A stretch of DNA of 64,000 bases from Streptomyces justiciae. GTDB taxonomy: Bacteria; Actinomycetota; Actinomycetes; Streptomycetales; Streptomycetaceae. The stretch spans positions 1-64,000 of the forward strand of contig NZ_JADDXU010000028.1 in assembly GCF_015163075.1 (NCBI RefSeq), given 5' to 3'. Of the stretch, positions 8,607-17,396 are shown in pieces. Below the pieces are notes generated by a model. The model was not told where the DNA came from and did not search any database. It saw only the letters and a program-made list of their open reading frames with translations. A program made the position numbers and the translations under genes. Positions within the stretch are counted from its first letter, which is position 1. Every line of letters begins with the position of its first letter.

Positions 8607-9887
8607 TTGTACGCCAGCACACGCACCGCACTCGCCGCCGCATTGGCCGCCGGGCTGCTCGCACTGTCCGCCACCACGGCGTCGTCCGCCCCGGCCCCGC
8701 ACACCGAGCGCCTCGGCACCTCACCCACGGGCGAGCAGGGCAACAGCTACACCTACGGCCCCGAGTTCAGCGCCGACGGCCGCTTCGCGGTCTTCTCCTC
8801 GGAGGCCTCCAACCTGGTGCCCGGCGACACCAACGGACAACGCGACGTCTTCGTCCGCGACCTGCGCAAGGGCACCGTCGAGCGGGTCAACGTCAGCTCC
8901 GCGGGCGCCCAGGCCGACAACACGTCCACCTCGTTCGACATCAGCCGCGACGGCCGGTACGTCCTGTTCACCTCCCAGGCCCGCAACCTCGTCCACTGGG
9001 ACACCCCGCCGCCCGCCGACGAATGGGTCGACGACGTCTATCTGCACGACCGGCGCACCGGAAAGACGGAACGGCTCAGCTTCGGTCTCGACGGCCGCTC
9101 CGTCGACGTCGGCGGCGCCGCCATGTCGGCCGACGCCCGCTACGTCGCCTTCACCGCCCGCCCCAACCGGATGGAGGCCGACGACCCCAACGGCTACCGG
9201 ATGCTCTACCTCCTCGACCGCGAGACCGGGAAGGTCAAGCGCATCAGCGGGCGCGACCGTCCCGAGTGGACGTCGGTCGTGTACGACGTCAGCGACGACG
9301 GCAGCCGCATCGTCTACGACCAGTTCCAGTACCGCGGCCCGGGCTCGGCCCTGTGGGCGTACGACATCAAGAAGGGCACCCAGCAGCAGCTGAACGTCAC
9401 CCCCGAGGGCACCCCGACCACCGTCATGGCCGTCGACGCCTCGCTCACCTCGAACGGCCGGTACGTCGCCTTCAGCTCCGGCGCCCCGGACCTGGTCCCG
9501 GACGACACCAACGGCGACACCGACGTCTTCGTGCGCGACCTGGAGACCGGCAAGATCCGGCGGATCACGCACAACGCGGAGACGGCCTTCGGCACCCAGA
9601 ACCCCGAGATCAGCCCCGACGGCCGGTACGTCGCCTACGAGGCCACCCTGCGCGACCGCGACACGGGCTACTTCGGCGTCGGCAACGTCTACCTCCGCGA
9701 CCTGCGCACCGGCACGGTCCGCCTGGTCAGCGAGTCGGTCACCGGCGGCACGGTCGAAGACGAGGCCGTCACCCTCTACTCCGTGAGCCGTGGCGGCAAG
9801 GAGGTCGGCCTCTCCTCCAGCTCCACGCAACTGGTGCCGGACGACACCAACGGGGTCACCGACGGCTTCGTCCGCCACCTGCGCTGA
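8607..9887 (+). CDS. Exported PD40/TolB-like beta-propeller protein, copy 2
   Basis: 426 residues, homologous to the gene at 7222-8499. It has a signal peptide (MYASTRTALAAALAAGLLALSA, cleavage near SSA-PAP) and the same repeated blades (SADGRFAVFSS, NLVPGDTNG, DVFVRDLRKGT). The predicted start is TTG 8607, supported by AGGGGGA about 8 nt upstream and because the signal sequence begins directly there. The two genes are probably cotranscribed, with the microsatellite in the spacer. No enzymatic motif was found; a role in the cell envelope or extracellular binding is inference. Confidence 0.78.
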   Translation: MYASTRTALAAALAAGLLALSATTASSAPAPHTERLGTSPTGEQGNSYTYGPEFSADGRFAVFSSEASNLVPGDTNGQRDVFVRDLRKGTVERVNVSSAGAQADNTSTSFDISRDGRYVLFTSQARNLVHWDTPPPADEWVDDVYLHDRRTGKTERLSFGLDGRSVDVGGAAMSADARYVAFTARPNRMEADDPNGYRMLYLLDRETGKVKRISGRDRPEWTSVVYDVSDDGSRIVYDQFQYRGPGSALWAYDIKKGTQQQLNVTPEGTPTTVMAVDASLTSNGRYVAFSSGAPDLVPDDTNGDTDVFVRDLETGKIRRITHNAETAFGTQNPEISPDGRYVAYEATLRDRDTGYFGVGNVYLRDLRTGTVRLVSESVTGGTVEDEAVTLYSVSRGGKEVGLSSSSTQLVPDDTNGVTDGFVRHLR

Positions 9888-9953
9888 CCAGCACAGGGTT
9901 CGCATTCTGAGACGGACGGTGAGCGCGGGGGCGACTTGTGCCAGACTGCCCCC

Positions 9954-10004
9954 GTGCTCTCGTTCGCCATGATTATTGGCAGCAGGCGCGCCGGTCCGCA
10001 GTGA
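9954..10004 (+). CDS. Candidate leader peptide of the cimA attenuator
   Basis: A short frame GTG CTC TCG TTC GCC ATG ATT ATT ... TGA encodes 16 residues, M-L-S-F-A-M-I-I-G-S-R-R-A-G-P-Q; it could also start at ATG 9969 (11 residues). It contains two consecutive ATT isoleucine codons, which are rare in such GC-rich DNA. No Shine-Dalgarno sequence precedes it, so translation would have to be leaderless. It is followed after 54 nt by a strong terminator hairpin and then cimA, an enzyme of isoleucine synthesis. This arrangement fits ribosome-mediated attenuation by Ile-tRNA supply. Function is inferred from layout only. Confidence 0.5.
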   Translation: MLSFAMIIGSRRAGPQ

Positions 10005-10058
10005 CCGTCTCGTACGACCAGGTACGGGCGGACACCGTCGTCCTCGACCCGCGCGCAG

Positions 10059-10084
10059 ACCTCTCGCACCCGCGAGAGGTTTTT
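10059..10084 (+). terminator. Attenuator/terminator hairpin before cimA
   Basis: A perfect 9-bp stem (ACCTCTCGC, 10059-10067, with GCGAGAGGT, 10072-10080) and 4-nt loop is followed by a run of T (10080-10084), making a classical intrinsic terminator, unusual for Streptomyces. It lies 113 bp before the cimA start and 54 nt after the leader stop codon. It may either end the propeller-gene transcript or act as the terminator of an isoleucine attenuator. The region 9888-10196 holds only this and the leader. Confidence 0.75.
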
Positions 10085-10196
10085 CGCTTTTCTGGCCCAC
10101 CTGCAGCCGGAGGCGAGAGCGCGAGGGAGTATGTGGGGGCGGTGGAGCCGGTCATTCCGGTACGACCGAGATCCAATCCTCAGGAGCCTTGAGAAC

Positions 10197-11801
10197 ATGA
10201 CCGAAACCAGCGAGCTCGACGATCAGTTCCACGTCTTCGACACCACCCTGCGCGACGGCGCCCAGCGGGAGGGCATCAACCTCACCGTCGCGGACAAGCT
10301 GGCCATCGCACGGCACCTGGACGACTTCGGCGTGGGCTTCATCGAGGGCGGCTGGCCCGGCGCCAACCCGCGGGACACCGAGTTCTTCGCCCGCGCGCAG
10401 GCGGAGATCGAGTTCAGGCACGCCCAGTTGGTCGCCTTCGGCGCGACCCGGCGGGCCGGTGCCAAGGCGAGCGAGGACCCGCAGGTCAAGGCCCTGCTGG
10501 ACTCGGGCGCCCCGGTGATCACGCTGGTCGCCAAGTCCCACGACCGCCACGTCGAGCTCGCCCTGCGCACCACGCTGGACGAGAACCTGGAGATGGTCCG
10601 CGACACGGTGTCGTACCTGGTCGCGCAGGGCCGCCGGGTCTTCGTCGACTGCGAGCACTTCTTCGACGGCTACCGCGCCAACCCCGAGTACGCCAAGGCC
10701 GTCGTACGGGCCGCCTCCGAGGCGGGCGCCTCCGTCGTCATCCTCTGCGACACCAACGGTGGCATGCTCCCGGCCCAGGTCCAGGCGGTCGTGTCGACGG
10801 TGCTGGCCGACACCGGCGCCCGCCTCGGCATCCACGCCCAGGACGACACCGGCTGCGCGGTCGCCAACACCCTCGCCGCCGTCGACGCGGGCGCGACCCA
10901 CGTCCAGTGCACGGCCAACGGGTACGGCGAGCGGGTCGGCAACGCCAACCTGTTCCCGGTGGTGGCCGCGCTGGAGCTGAAGTACGGCAAGAAGGTGCTG
11001 CCCGAGGGCAAGCTGCGCGAGATGACCCGCATCTCCCACGCCATCGCCGAGGTCGTCAACCTCACCCCCTCCACCCACCAGCCGTACGTCGGTGTCTCGG
11101 CGTTCGCCCACAAGGCCGGCCTGCACGCCTCCGCGATCAAGGTCGACCCGGACCTGTACCAGCACATCGACCCCGAGCTGGTCGGCAACACCATGCGGAT
11201 GCTGGTCTCCGACATGGCGGGCCGCGCCTCGGTCGAGCTGAAGGGCAAGGAGCTCGGCGTAGACCTCGGCGGCGACCGAGAACTGGTCGGCCGGGTGGTG
11301 GAGCGCGTGAAGGAGCGCGAGCTCAAGGGCTACACGTACGAGGCGGCGGACGCGAGCTTCGAACTCCTCCTCCGCGGTGAGGTCGAGGGCAAGCCGCTGA
11401 AGTACTTCGGCGTCGAGTCCTGGCGCGCGATCGTCGAGGACCGCCCCGACGGCAGCCACGCCAACGAGGCCACGGTCAAGCTCTTCGCCAAGGGCGAGCG
11501 GATCGTCGCCACGGCGGAGGGCAACGGCCCGGTCAACGCCCTGGACAGGGCGTTGAGGGTGGCGTTGGAGAAGATCTACCCCCAGCTGGCCAAGCTCGAC
11601 CTCGTCGACTACAAGGTCCGCATCCTGGAGGGCGTCCACGGCACGCAGTCCACGACCCGCGTCCTGATCTCCACGTCGGACGGCACCGGCGAGTGGTCCA
11701 CGGTCGGCGTGGCCGACAACGTCATCGCCGCGTCCTGGCAGGCCCTGGAGGACGCGTACACATACGGCCTCCTCCGCGCCGGCGTCACCCCCGCCGAGTA
11801 A
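10197..11801 (+). CDS. cimA: (R)-citramalate synthase
   Basis: 534 residues. It condenses pyruvate with acetyl-CoA to citramalate, the first step of the threonine-independent route to isoleucine, also supplying 2-oxobutyrate. It belongs to the DRE-TIM metallolyases: the signature DTTLRDGAQREG starts at residue ~15, followed by a TIM barrel, then a LeuA-type C-terminal regulatory domain from residue ~400 (LVDYKVRILEG, TTRVLIST). The usual metal-binding HxH motif reads His-Ala-Gln (GIHAQDD), so the second histidine is replaced; whether this is typical of actinobacterial CimA I cannot check. ATG 10197 has CAGGAG upstream. A leader peptide and terminator precede it. Confidence 0.88.
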   Translation: MTETSELDDQFHVFDTTLRDGAQREGINLTVADKLAIARHLDDFGVGFIEGGWPGANPRDTEFFARAQAEIEFRHAQLVAFGATRRAGAKASEDPQVKALLDSGAPVITLVAKSHDRHVELALRTTLDENLEMVRDTVSYLVAQGRRVFVDCEHFFDGYRANPEYAKAVVRAASEAGASVVILCDTNGGMLPAQVQAVVSTVLADTGARLGIHAQDDTGCAVANTLAAVDAGATHVQCTANGYGERVGNANLFPVVAALELKYGKKVLPEGKLREMTRISHAIAEVVNLTPSTHQPYVGVSAFAHKAGLHASAIKVDPDLYQHIDPELVGNTMRMLVSDMAGRASVELKGKELGVDLGGDRELVGRVVERVKERELKGYTYEAADASFELLLRGEVEGKPLKYFGVESWRAIVEDRPDGSHANEATVKLFAKGERIVATAEGNGPVNALDRALRVALEKIYPQLAKLDLVDYKVRILEGVHGTQSTTRVLISTSDGTGEWSTVGVADNVIAASWQALEDAYTYGLLRAGVTPAE

Positions 11802-11805
11802 CCCC

Positions 11806-11880
11806 TCACCACGAGCCCTCGGCGAGCCCCTCAAACTCGCCGAGGCTCATGAACCGCCCGTCGACCCAGACCTGACCGGG
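11806..11880 (-). pseudogene. Orphan C-terminal tail related to the adjacent lipoprotein
   Basis: On the minus strand, reading to TGA at 11808-11806, the frame gives GQVWVDGRFMSLGEFEGL-AEGSW. This aligns with the C-terminus of the next gene (GEVWADGRAMSEDDFDELVGDAC). The resemblance fades upstream of SADGLVGLAP, and no signal peptide or start belongs to it. It looks like the remnant of a second, mostly deleted copy left between cimA and the intact gene. Confidence 0.5.
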
Positions 11881-11944
11881 GGCGAGGCCGACGAGGCCGT
11901 CGGCGCTGCGAACACCGGGAACTCGGCGTCCCTGCCTTGTGGCC

Positions 11945-12490
11945 TCAACACGCGTCCCCCACCAGCTCGTCGAAGTCGTCCTCGCTCATCGCCCGCCCGT
12001 CCGCCCAGACTTCGCCGTCCTTCAGGGCGGCAAGGTCCTTGTCCGTGAAGGTGACCTCGCCGACGTAGTCCACGAAGTCCTCGTGCTCGTACGCCGTGAA
12101 CTTCAGGTGGTAGGTCGCGCCGGACAGCATCCGCTGCGGCCCGACCGTGTCCGGGTGCCAGGAGTCGGGCGGTGTGAAGAGCGGGAACGTGGTGTCGGCG
12201 AGGGCGGGCATGGCCGGTGCCGACCAGCCGTTCGCGGCCTGATGGCCCCGGCGGCCACGGCCACCGTTCCGGTCGTCCGGGGAGGCCCGGAGCGTCACGC
12301 TGCCCGACTGGTCGTCGTCGCACGGCCGTACCCGCGCCATCGGCCGACCGTCCGCGTCCAGCCAGACGCCGACCAGCGACAGCTGCGCCGGACTGCACCC
12401 GCTGAGCAGCAACCCCCCGGCCGCAACACCCGCCGCCACGAACCCCACGCGTCTCACGCCCCGCCCCCTCCGTCGTCGTGCCGACCACAT
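11945..12490 (-). CDS. Small lipoprotein of unknown function
   Basis: 181 residues from ATG 12490; a GTG at 12517 would add nine residues. An Arg-rich n-region (SARRRRGRGVRR), a hydrophobic stretch and the lipobox LLSGC predict a type II signal peptide with lipidation at Cys32. The mature part contains GVWLDADGRPMARVRPC and a C-terminal GEVWADGRAMSEDDFDEL segment. I do not recognise a domain. It is convergent with cimA and lies next to an orphan copy of its own C-terminus at 11806-11880. It is divergent from the GH3 gene, with a 212-bp shared upstream region. Confidence 0.7.
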   Translation of the reverse strand: MWSARRRRGRGVRRVGFVAAGVAAGGLLLSGCSPAQLSLVGVWLDADGRPMARVRPCDDDQSGSVTLRASPDDRNGGRGRRGHQAANGWSAPAMPALADTTFPLFTPPDSWHPDTVGPQRMLSGATYHLKFTAYEHEDFVDYVGEVTFTDKDLAALKDGEVWADGRAMSEDDFDELVGDAC

Positions 12491-12702
12491 CACGCGGGCG
12501 ACCGGTGGTACGACCACCGTTCGGCACCGGTCTCGTTGCGGTCGTACAACATGCCTGGTGGGAACGTGAGTTGAGGGTGCGCCGCGGGAGCCCGAATGGC
12601 TGATGTGATGCCTTGACGGGCGTGCGGGCCACCAGTTAACTCACGCCGTGAGGTAAGTCATGTGTGGACCACGAGAGCCACGCGAGCCGAGGGGGAAGCT
12701 CC

Positions 12703-15696
12703 ATGCGAAGAACCGCCCTGCTCACCTCCGCCACCCTGCTGGTGGCCCTGTTGCCGGCCCTGGCCGCCCAGGCCGCCGACGATCCCGCCCCGGTCCCCGT
12801 CGACCGCTTCGAGGGCGAGGTCCCCTTCGCCGACCCACCCGAGGGCGGCCTCTTCACCTGGGGCAGCGACACCGACGACCCGCCGACGCTCCGCCTCGCG
12901 GCGCGAGATGACGCCCCCGAGGGCGACAAGGTCCTCACCGGCAGCTACGACATCAGCGGCTACGGCGGCTTCACCCACGACTTCGCCTTCGCCGAGCCCG
13001 CCCACGACTGGTCCGCCCACCAGGGCATCCGGTTCTGGTGGGAGGGCCAGGACAACGGCAAGAAGATCGCCTTCGAGCTCAAGGACGGCGGCGCCAACGG
13101 CGAGGCCTCAGAGCTCTGGACGACGTCCTTCACCGACGACTTCAGTGGCTGGAAACAGATCGAGATCCCCTTCACCGACTTCGTGTACCGCACCGACTAC
13201 CAGCCCGTCGGCGGCATCGACCACGTCCTCGGACTCACCGAGACCTGGGGATACGCGGTCACCCTCCCGGTCGGCGCACCCGGGCAGTTCGCCATGGACG
13301 GCGTCGAGTTGTACGGCAAGGCCGACCAGTCCCGGCGCGCCTCCGTCCTCACCGACGCGCCGGTGTACCCGGTGAAGGAAGGCGGCACCGCCACCGTCGA
13401 GGTCACCCTGGCCACCACCGGCTCCGCCCCCGTCGAGGAGCCCGTGACGGTCGCGTACGAGACGCCCGCCGACCCCGGCAAGGACTACGCCCCCGTCTCC
13501 GGCACCCTCACCTTCCCCGCCGGTACGGCCTCCGGCACCACGCGCACGATCCAGGTCCGCACCCTCAAGGACAAGGCCGCCGAGAACGCCGAGACCATCC
13601 CCCTCGAGCTCACCGTCACCGGCGCCAAGGCCCCCGACGAGACGCCGCAGATCGTGATCGACGCCCACGGACTGCCGTATCTGAACGCCAAGTTGCCCAT
13701 CAAGGCGCGCGTCGCCGATCTCCTCTCCCGGATGTCCCTCGCCGAGAAGGCCGGCCAGATGACCCAGGCGGAGCGCGGCGCGGTCGGGACCGGCGGCGAC
13801 ATCGCCACGTACGCCCTCGGCTCGCTCCTCTCCGGCGGCGGCTCCACCCCCACGCCCAACACCCCCGAGGCCTGGGCGAAGATGATCGACTCCTTCCAAC
13901 TCCGGGCCCAGGCAACCAGGTTCCAGATCCCCCTGATCTACGGCGTCGACGCCGTCCACGGCCACAACAACCTGATCGGCGCCACCGTAATGCCCCACAA
14001 CATCGGCCTCGGCGCCACCCGCGACCCCCAACTCGCCCAACGCACCGGCGCGGTGACCGCCGCCGAGGTCCGCGCCACCGGCATCCCCTGGGACTTCGCC
14101 CCCTGCCTCTGCGTCACCCGCGACGAACGCTGGGGCCGCTCCTACGAGTCCTTCGGCGAGGACCCGGCCCTGGTCGACTCGATGGAGACGGTCATCCAGG
14201 GTCTCCAAGGCGCCGCGAACGGCAAGGACTTGAAGGACGACGACAAGGTCCTCGCCACCGCCAAGCACTTCGTCGGTGACGGCGGCACCGCCTACGGCTC
14301 CTCCACCACCGGCACCTACACCATCGACCAGGGCGTCACCACCGTCACCCGGCAGCAGCTGGAGGCCATCCACCTCGCCCCGTACGAGACGGCCGTCGAC
14401 CGCGGCGTCGGCACGGTCATGCCGTCGTACTCCTCCCTGGACGTCATCGGCGACGGCCAGGGCCCGGTCAAGATGCACGCCCGCGCCGACATGATCAACG
14501 GCGTGCTGAAGGGCCGGATGGGCTTCGGCGGCTTCGTCATCAGCGACTGGGACGGCATCAACCAGATCCCCGGCGACTACACGAGCGACATCCGCACCTC
14601 GGTGAAGGCGGGCGTGGACATGGTGATGGCCCCGTACGCCTACAAGGACTTCCGCACCGGCCTGGTCGCGGAGGCCGAGGCGGGACGGGTCAGCGAGACG
14701 CGCATCGACGACGCCGTATCCCGCATCCTCACCCAGAAGTTCAGGCTCGGGCTCTTCGAGAAGCCGTACGCCGACACGAGCGGCGCGGCGAAGATCGGTT
14801 CCGCCGAACACCGTGCCGTGGCCCGGCAGGCGGCGGCCGAGTCGCAGGTGCTGCTGAAGAACGCGGGCGGTGTGCTGCCGCTGAAGAAGTCCCAGAAGGT
14901 GTACGTCGCCGGCTCCAACGCCGATGACATCGGCAATCAGACCGGAGGCTGGACGGTCACCTGGCAGGGCGCCTCCGGCGACATCGTCCCCGGGACGACG
15001 ATCCTGGAAGGCCTGCGCGACGCCGGGGGAGACGTGACGTACTCCAAGGACGCCGCCGCGCCCACGACCGGCTACGACGTCGGGGTGGTCGTCGTGGGGG
15101 AGACCCCGTACGCCGAGGGCGTCGGTGACGTCGGCAACGGTCACGACCTGGAGCTGTCCGCGGCCGACAAGGCGGCCGTCGACAAGGTGTGCGCGGCCAT
15201 GAAGTGCGCGGTGCTGATCGTGTCCGGACGCCCGCAGCTCATCGGCGACCGGCTCGGCGCGATCGACGCCCTGGTGGCGTCCTGGCTGCCCGGCACCGAG
15301 GGCGCCGGCGTCGCCGACGTCCTCTACGGCAGGCGGCCCTTCACCGGCCAACTCCCCGTCACCTGGCCCAAGTCGGAGGCGCAGCTGCCGATCAACGTCG
15401 GGGACGCGACGTACGACCCGCAGTTCCCGTACGGCTGGGGCCTCACGACCCTGACCAAGGTCCCCGCGGGCGGCGCGACGACGCTGAAGGCGCTCGCCGT
15501 CGCGGCGGCCGTCGCCGAGAAGGCCGGGGCGGACGAGGCGGGGCACGCCCTGGTGACCAAGGCGCGGCTGATCGTCCAGCAACGGCCGGTGACGGCGGCC
15601 TCGGCGAAGCCCTTCGCGGAGGCGGACCATCTGCTGCTGACCGGACGGTACGGAAAGGCGGTGGAGAGCCTGCTGGCGGCCTACCGGGCGAGCTGA
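12703..15696 (+). CDS. Secreted modular GH3 beta-glycosidase (exo-beta-glucanase type)
   Basis: 997 residues. Order: signal peptide (1-~25, ending LAAQAA); a beta-sandwich carbohydrate-binding-like module resembling CBM11 (~30-215); a Calx-beta-like domain (~225-325, KDYAPVSGTLTFPAG); GH3 N domain (from RVADLLSRMSLAEKAGQM); and GH3 C domain ending in PYGWGL. Asp615 in VISDWDG is the expected catalytic nucleophile. A further ~80-residue helical tail follows the GH3 fold. ATG 12703 is preceded by GAGGGGGAAG. It hydrolyses terminal beta-linked glucose or similar from polysaccharides outside the cell; the exact substrate is not readable. The combination of binding module, Calx-beta and tail is elaborate for GH3. 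Confidence 0.9.
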   Translation: MRRTALLTSATLLVALLPALAAQAADDPAPVPVDRFEGEVPFADPPEGGLFTWGSDTDDPPTLRLAARDDAPEGDKVLTGSYDISGYGGFTHDFAFAEPAHDWSAHQGIRFWWEGQDNGKKIAFELKDGGANGEASELWTTSFTDDFSGWKQIEIPFTDFVYRTDYQPVGGIDHVLGLTETWGYAVTLPVGAPGQFAMDGVELYGKADQSRRASVLTDAPVYPVKEGGTATVEVTLATTGSAPVEEPVTVAYETPADPGKDYAPVSGTLTFPAGTASGTTRTIQVRTLKDKAAENAETIPLELTVTGAKAPDETPQIVIDAHGLPYLNAKLPIKARVADLLSRMSLAEKAGQMTQAERGAVGTGGDIATYALGSLLSGGGSTPTPNTPEAWAKMIDSFQLRAQATRFQIPLIYGVDAVHGHNNLIGATVMPHNIGLGATRDPQLAQRTGAVTAAEVRATGIPWDFAPCLCVTRDERWGRSYESFGEDPALVDSMETVIQGLQGAANGKDLKDDDKVLATAKHFVGDGGTAYGSSTTGTYTIDQGVTTVTRQQLEAIHLAPYETAVDRGVGTVMPSYSSLDVIGDGQGPVKMHARADMINGVLKGRMGFGGFVISDWDGINQIPGDYTSDIRTSVKAGVDMVMAPYAYKDFRTGLVAEAEAGRVSETRIDDAVSRILTQKFRLGLFEKPYADTSGAAKIGSAEHRAVARQAAAESQVLLKNAGGVLPLKKSQKVYVAGSNADDIGNQTGGWTVTWQGASGDIVPGTTILEGLRDAGGDVTYSKDAAAPTTGYDVGVVVVGETPYAEGVGDVGNGHDLELSAADKAAVDKVCAAMKCAVLIVSGRPQLIGDRLGAIDALVASWLPGTEGAGVADVLYGRRPFTGQLPVTWPKSEAQLPINVGDATYDPQFPYGWGLTTLTKVPAGGATTLKALAVAAAVAEKAGADEAGHALVTKARLIVQQRPVTAASAKPFAEADHLLLTGRYGKAVESLLAAYRAS

Positions 15697-15742
15697 CCAG
15701 GGTCGATGTCCTGGTTTGGGAGGCTTCGGGTAGCGTCGGAGT

Positions 15743-17134
15743 ATGAAGTCCGCCCTACGGACCCGAAGCCTCCCCAGGCTGCTGGCGGCCCTGGCGCTCG
15801 CCGCCCTGACCGCGCTGTGGGTGGCCCCCGCGCCACCCGCGTCCGCCGCCGCGCCTGCCGCAACGAGCGTCTCGACGATCGCCGAGGCGCTCCGCGAGAG
15901 CCCCGTCTACGTGGACGAGGCGGCATCGGACCAACTGTCCGCCTCCGACGCCCGCACCCTGGCCGACCAGATCAAGAACGCGGACAAACCGCTCTTCCTC
16001 GCGGTCCTGCCGGCCGGCTACCCCACCCAGGACCTCTTCACCAAACTGCGCACGGCGACCGGCATCACCGGCCTGTATGCGATCCGCCTCGGCGACGCGT
16101 TCGACGCCCGCGCCGACTCCGCGGTCCTGCCGCGCGCGGCCGTACGGAACCTCGTCACCACGGTCGCAGGCGAGGACACCCGGGCCCAGCTGAGCGACTT
16201 CACGAACAGCGCGCTGACGAACATGGGCGGCTCGGCCCCGGCGAGCTGGGGTACCGCCTCCGACGACAACGGCGTCCCGACGGGCGCGCTCGTCACGGTC
16301 GGCGCGGTCCTGGTGGCCGGCGGGGCAGGCGCCTACGCGCTCGTCCGCCGCAACCGACGCCGGCACGCGGAGGAGCAGCGGGCGGCACTGGAGAAGCTGC
16401 GGGTGGTCGTGGACGAGGACATCACCGCCTTCGGCGAGGAACTGGACCGCCTCGACTTCCACCCGGCGGAGAAGGGCGCGGACGACGCGATGCGCGCGGA
16501 CTACGAGCGCGCGCTGGACGCGTACGAGCAGGCGAAGACCCTGATGGCGGCGGTGGGCAAGCCGGAAGAAGTACGAGCGGTCACCCAGGCGCTGGAGGAA
16601 GGCCGCTTCTCCCTGGCCCAACTCGCGGCCCGCCGCGAGGGCAGGCCCCTGCCGGAACGCCGGGCCCCCTGCTTCTTCGACCCCCGCCACGGCCCCTCCG
16701 TCACGGACGCCACCTGGACACCCCCGTCCGGCGCCCCGCGCGAGGTCCCGGTCTGCGCCGCCGACGCCACCCGCCTCGCCGACGGCCGCGACCCCGTGAT
16801 GCGCGAGGTCGACACGGACGCGGGCCGCCGCCCCTACTGGGACGCGGGCCCGGCGTACGGCCCCTGGGCAGGCGGCTACTTCGGCGGCGGCATCCTCCCC
16901 GGCCTCCTCGTCGGCACGGTCCTGGGCAGCATGATGGCGACCCCGTCGTACGCCGCCGACTACGGGTCGGGCTACGGCGACTTCGGCGGCCCCGGAGGCT
17001 ACGAGGGCGGCGACGTCTCGGGCGCGAACTTCGACTCGGACGACTTCAGCGGCGGCTTCGGAGGCGGGGACGGCGGCGACTTCGGTGGGGGCGGCGATTT
17101 CGGAGGGGGAGGGGACTTCGGGGGCGGGTTCTGA
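15743..17134 (+). CDS. Membrane protein with exported N-domain and Gly/Asp/Phe-rich tail
   Basis: 463 residues. It has a signal peptide (MKSALRTRSLPRLLAALALAALTALW), an exported domain of ~140 residues (EALRESPVYVDEAASDQLS...), a transmembrane helix near 185-205 (GALVTVGAVLVAGGAGAYALV) followed by basic RRNRRR, and a cytoplasmic helical region. A hydrophobic Gly-rich segment (GGGILPGLLVGTVLGSMM) and a terminal low-complexity tail made of GGGDFGG-like repeats follow. The N-domain layout recalls TPM/YgcG-type proteins but I cannot confirm that. It starts 46 nt after the GH3 gene. The tail ending in GGGF could act in assembly or protein contact. Function unknown. Confidence 0.75.
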   Translation: MKSALRTRSLPRLLAALALAALTALWVAPAPPASAAAPAATSVSTIAEALRESPVYVDEAASDQLSASDARTLADQIKNADKPLFLAVLPAGYPTQDLFTKLRTATGITGLYAIRLGDAFDARADSAVLPRAAVRNLVTTVAGEDTRAQLSDFTNSALTNMGGSAPASWGTASDDNGVPTGALVTVGAVLVAGGAGAYALVRRNRRRHAEEQRAALEKLRVVVDEDITAFGEELDRLDFHPAEKGADDAMRADYERALDAYEQAKTLMAAVGKPEEVRAVTQALEEGRFSLAQLAARREGRPLPERRAPCFFDPRHGPSVTDATWTPPSGAPREVPVCAADATRLADGRDPVMREVDTDAGRRPYWDAGPAYGPWAGGYFGGGILPGLLVGTVLGSMMATPSYAADYGSGYGDFGGPGGYEGGDVSGANFDSDDFSGGFGGGDGGDFGGGGDFGGGGDFGGGF

Positions 17135-17210
17135 GGACGAGGACGAGCTCCTGCCGTCCCGACCCCCCACCCACCCGGAGGGGGCGGCATCCTTGAAGTG
17201 CCGGTCCGCA

Positions 17211-17285
17211 TCATCCAGCCCGTCCGGCGTTTGAGGACGAGGCCCGTTCAGGGCCGAAGCGGGGGTCTGGGGGCGGCAGCCCCCA
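17211..17285 (+). repeat. Dispersed Streptomyces intergenic element with terminator
   Basis: The stretch beginning TCATCCAGCCCGTCCGGCGT and ending in a perfect 7-bp hairpin (TGGGGGC/GCCCCCA, 17268-17285) is of a type I have seen repeatedly between Streptomyces genes; that recurrence is recall, not tested. It lies between the convergent membrane-protein and trypsin genes and probably acts as a terminator. Confidence 0.55.
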
Positions 17286-17396
17286 GTGATGGGACGGGTG
17301 GGGGCGGCGGGGGCGAGAAAAACCCGGCGTGAACCCCCACGGGCCCGGCACCCGACATGCCGGACCCGCGAGAGACCGTACGAGAACCAGCCGCCG

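Noticed and set aside
8512..9393. Alternative protein starting in the microsatellite (MPEGQKARRPEGQK...)
   Set aside because: The frame is out of phase with the propeller gene, is Pro/Ser/Thr/Arg rich as expected for a shifted GC-rich frame, and has no ribosome binding site.
9938..10192. 84-codon frame covering the cimA leader region as a normal gene
   Set aside because: No ribosome binding site, reads through the terminator hairpin, and lacks protein-like features; the shorter leader frame is preferred.
9888..10196. T-box or other riboswitch upstream of cimA
   Set aside because: I could not find the T-box consensus or specifier structure; a short leader peptide with a terminator explains the region better.
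13108..15630. Long antisense open frame over the GH3 gene
   Set aside because: Same GC-bias shadow effect; repetitive Asp/Val/Gly/Arg composition and no start signal.
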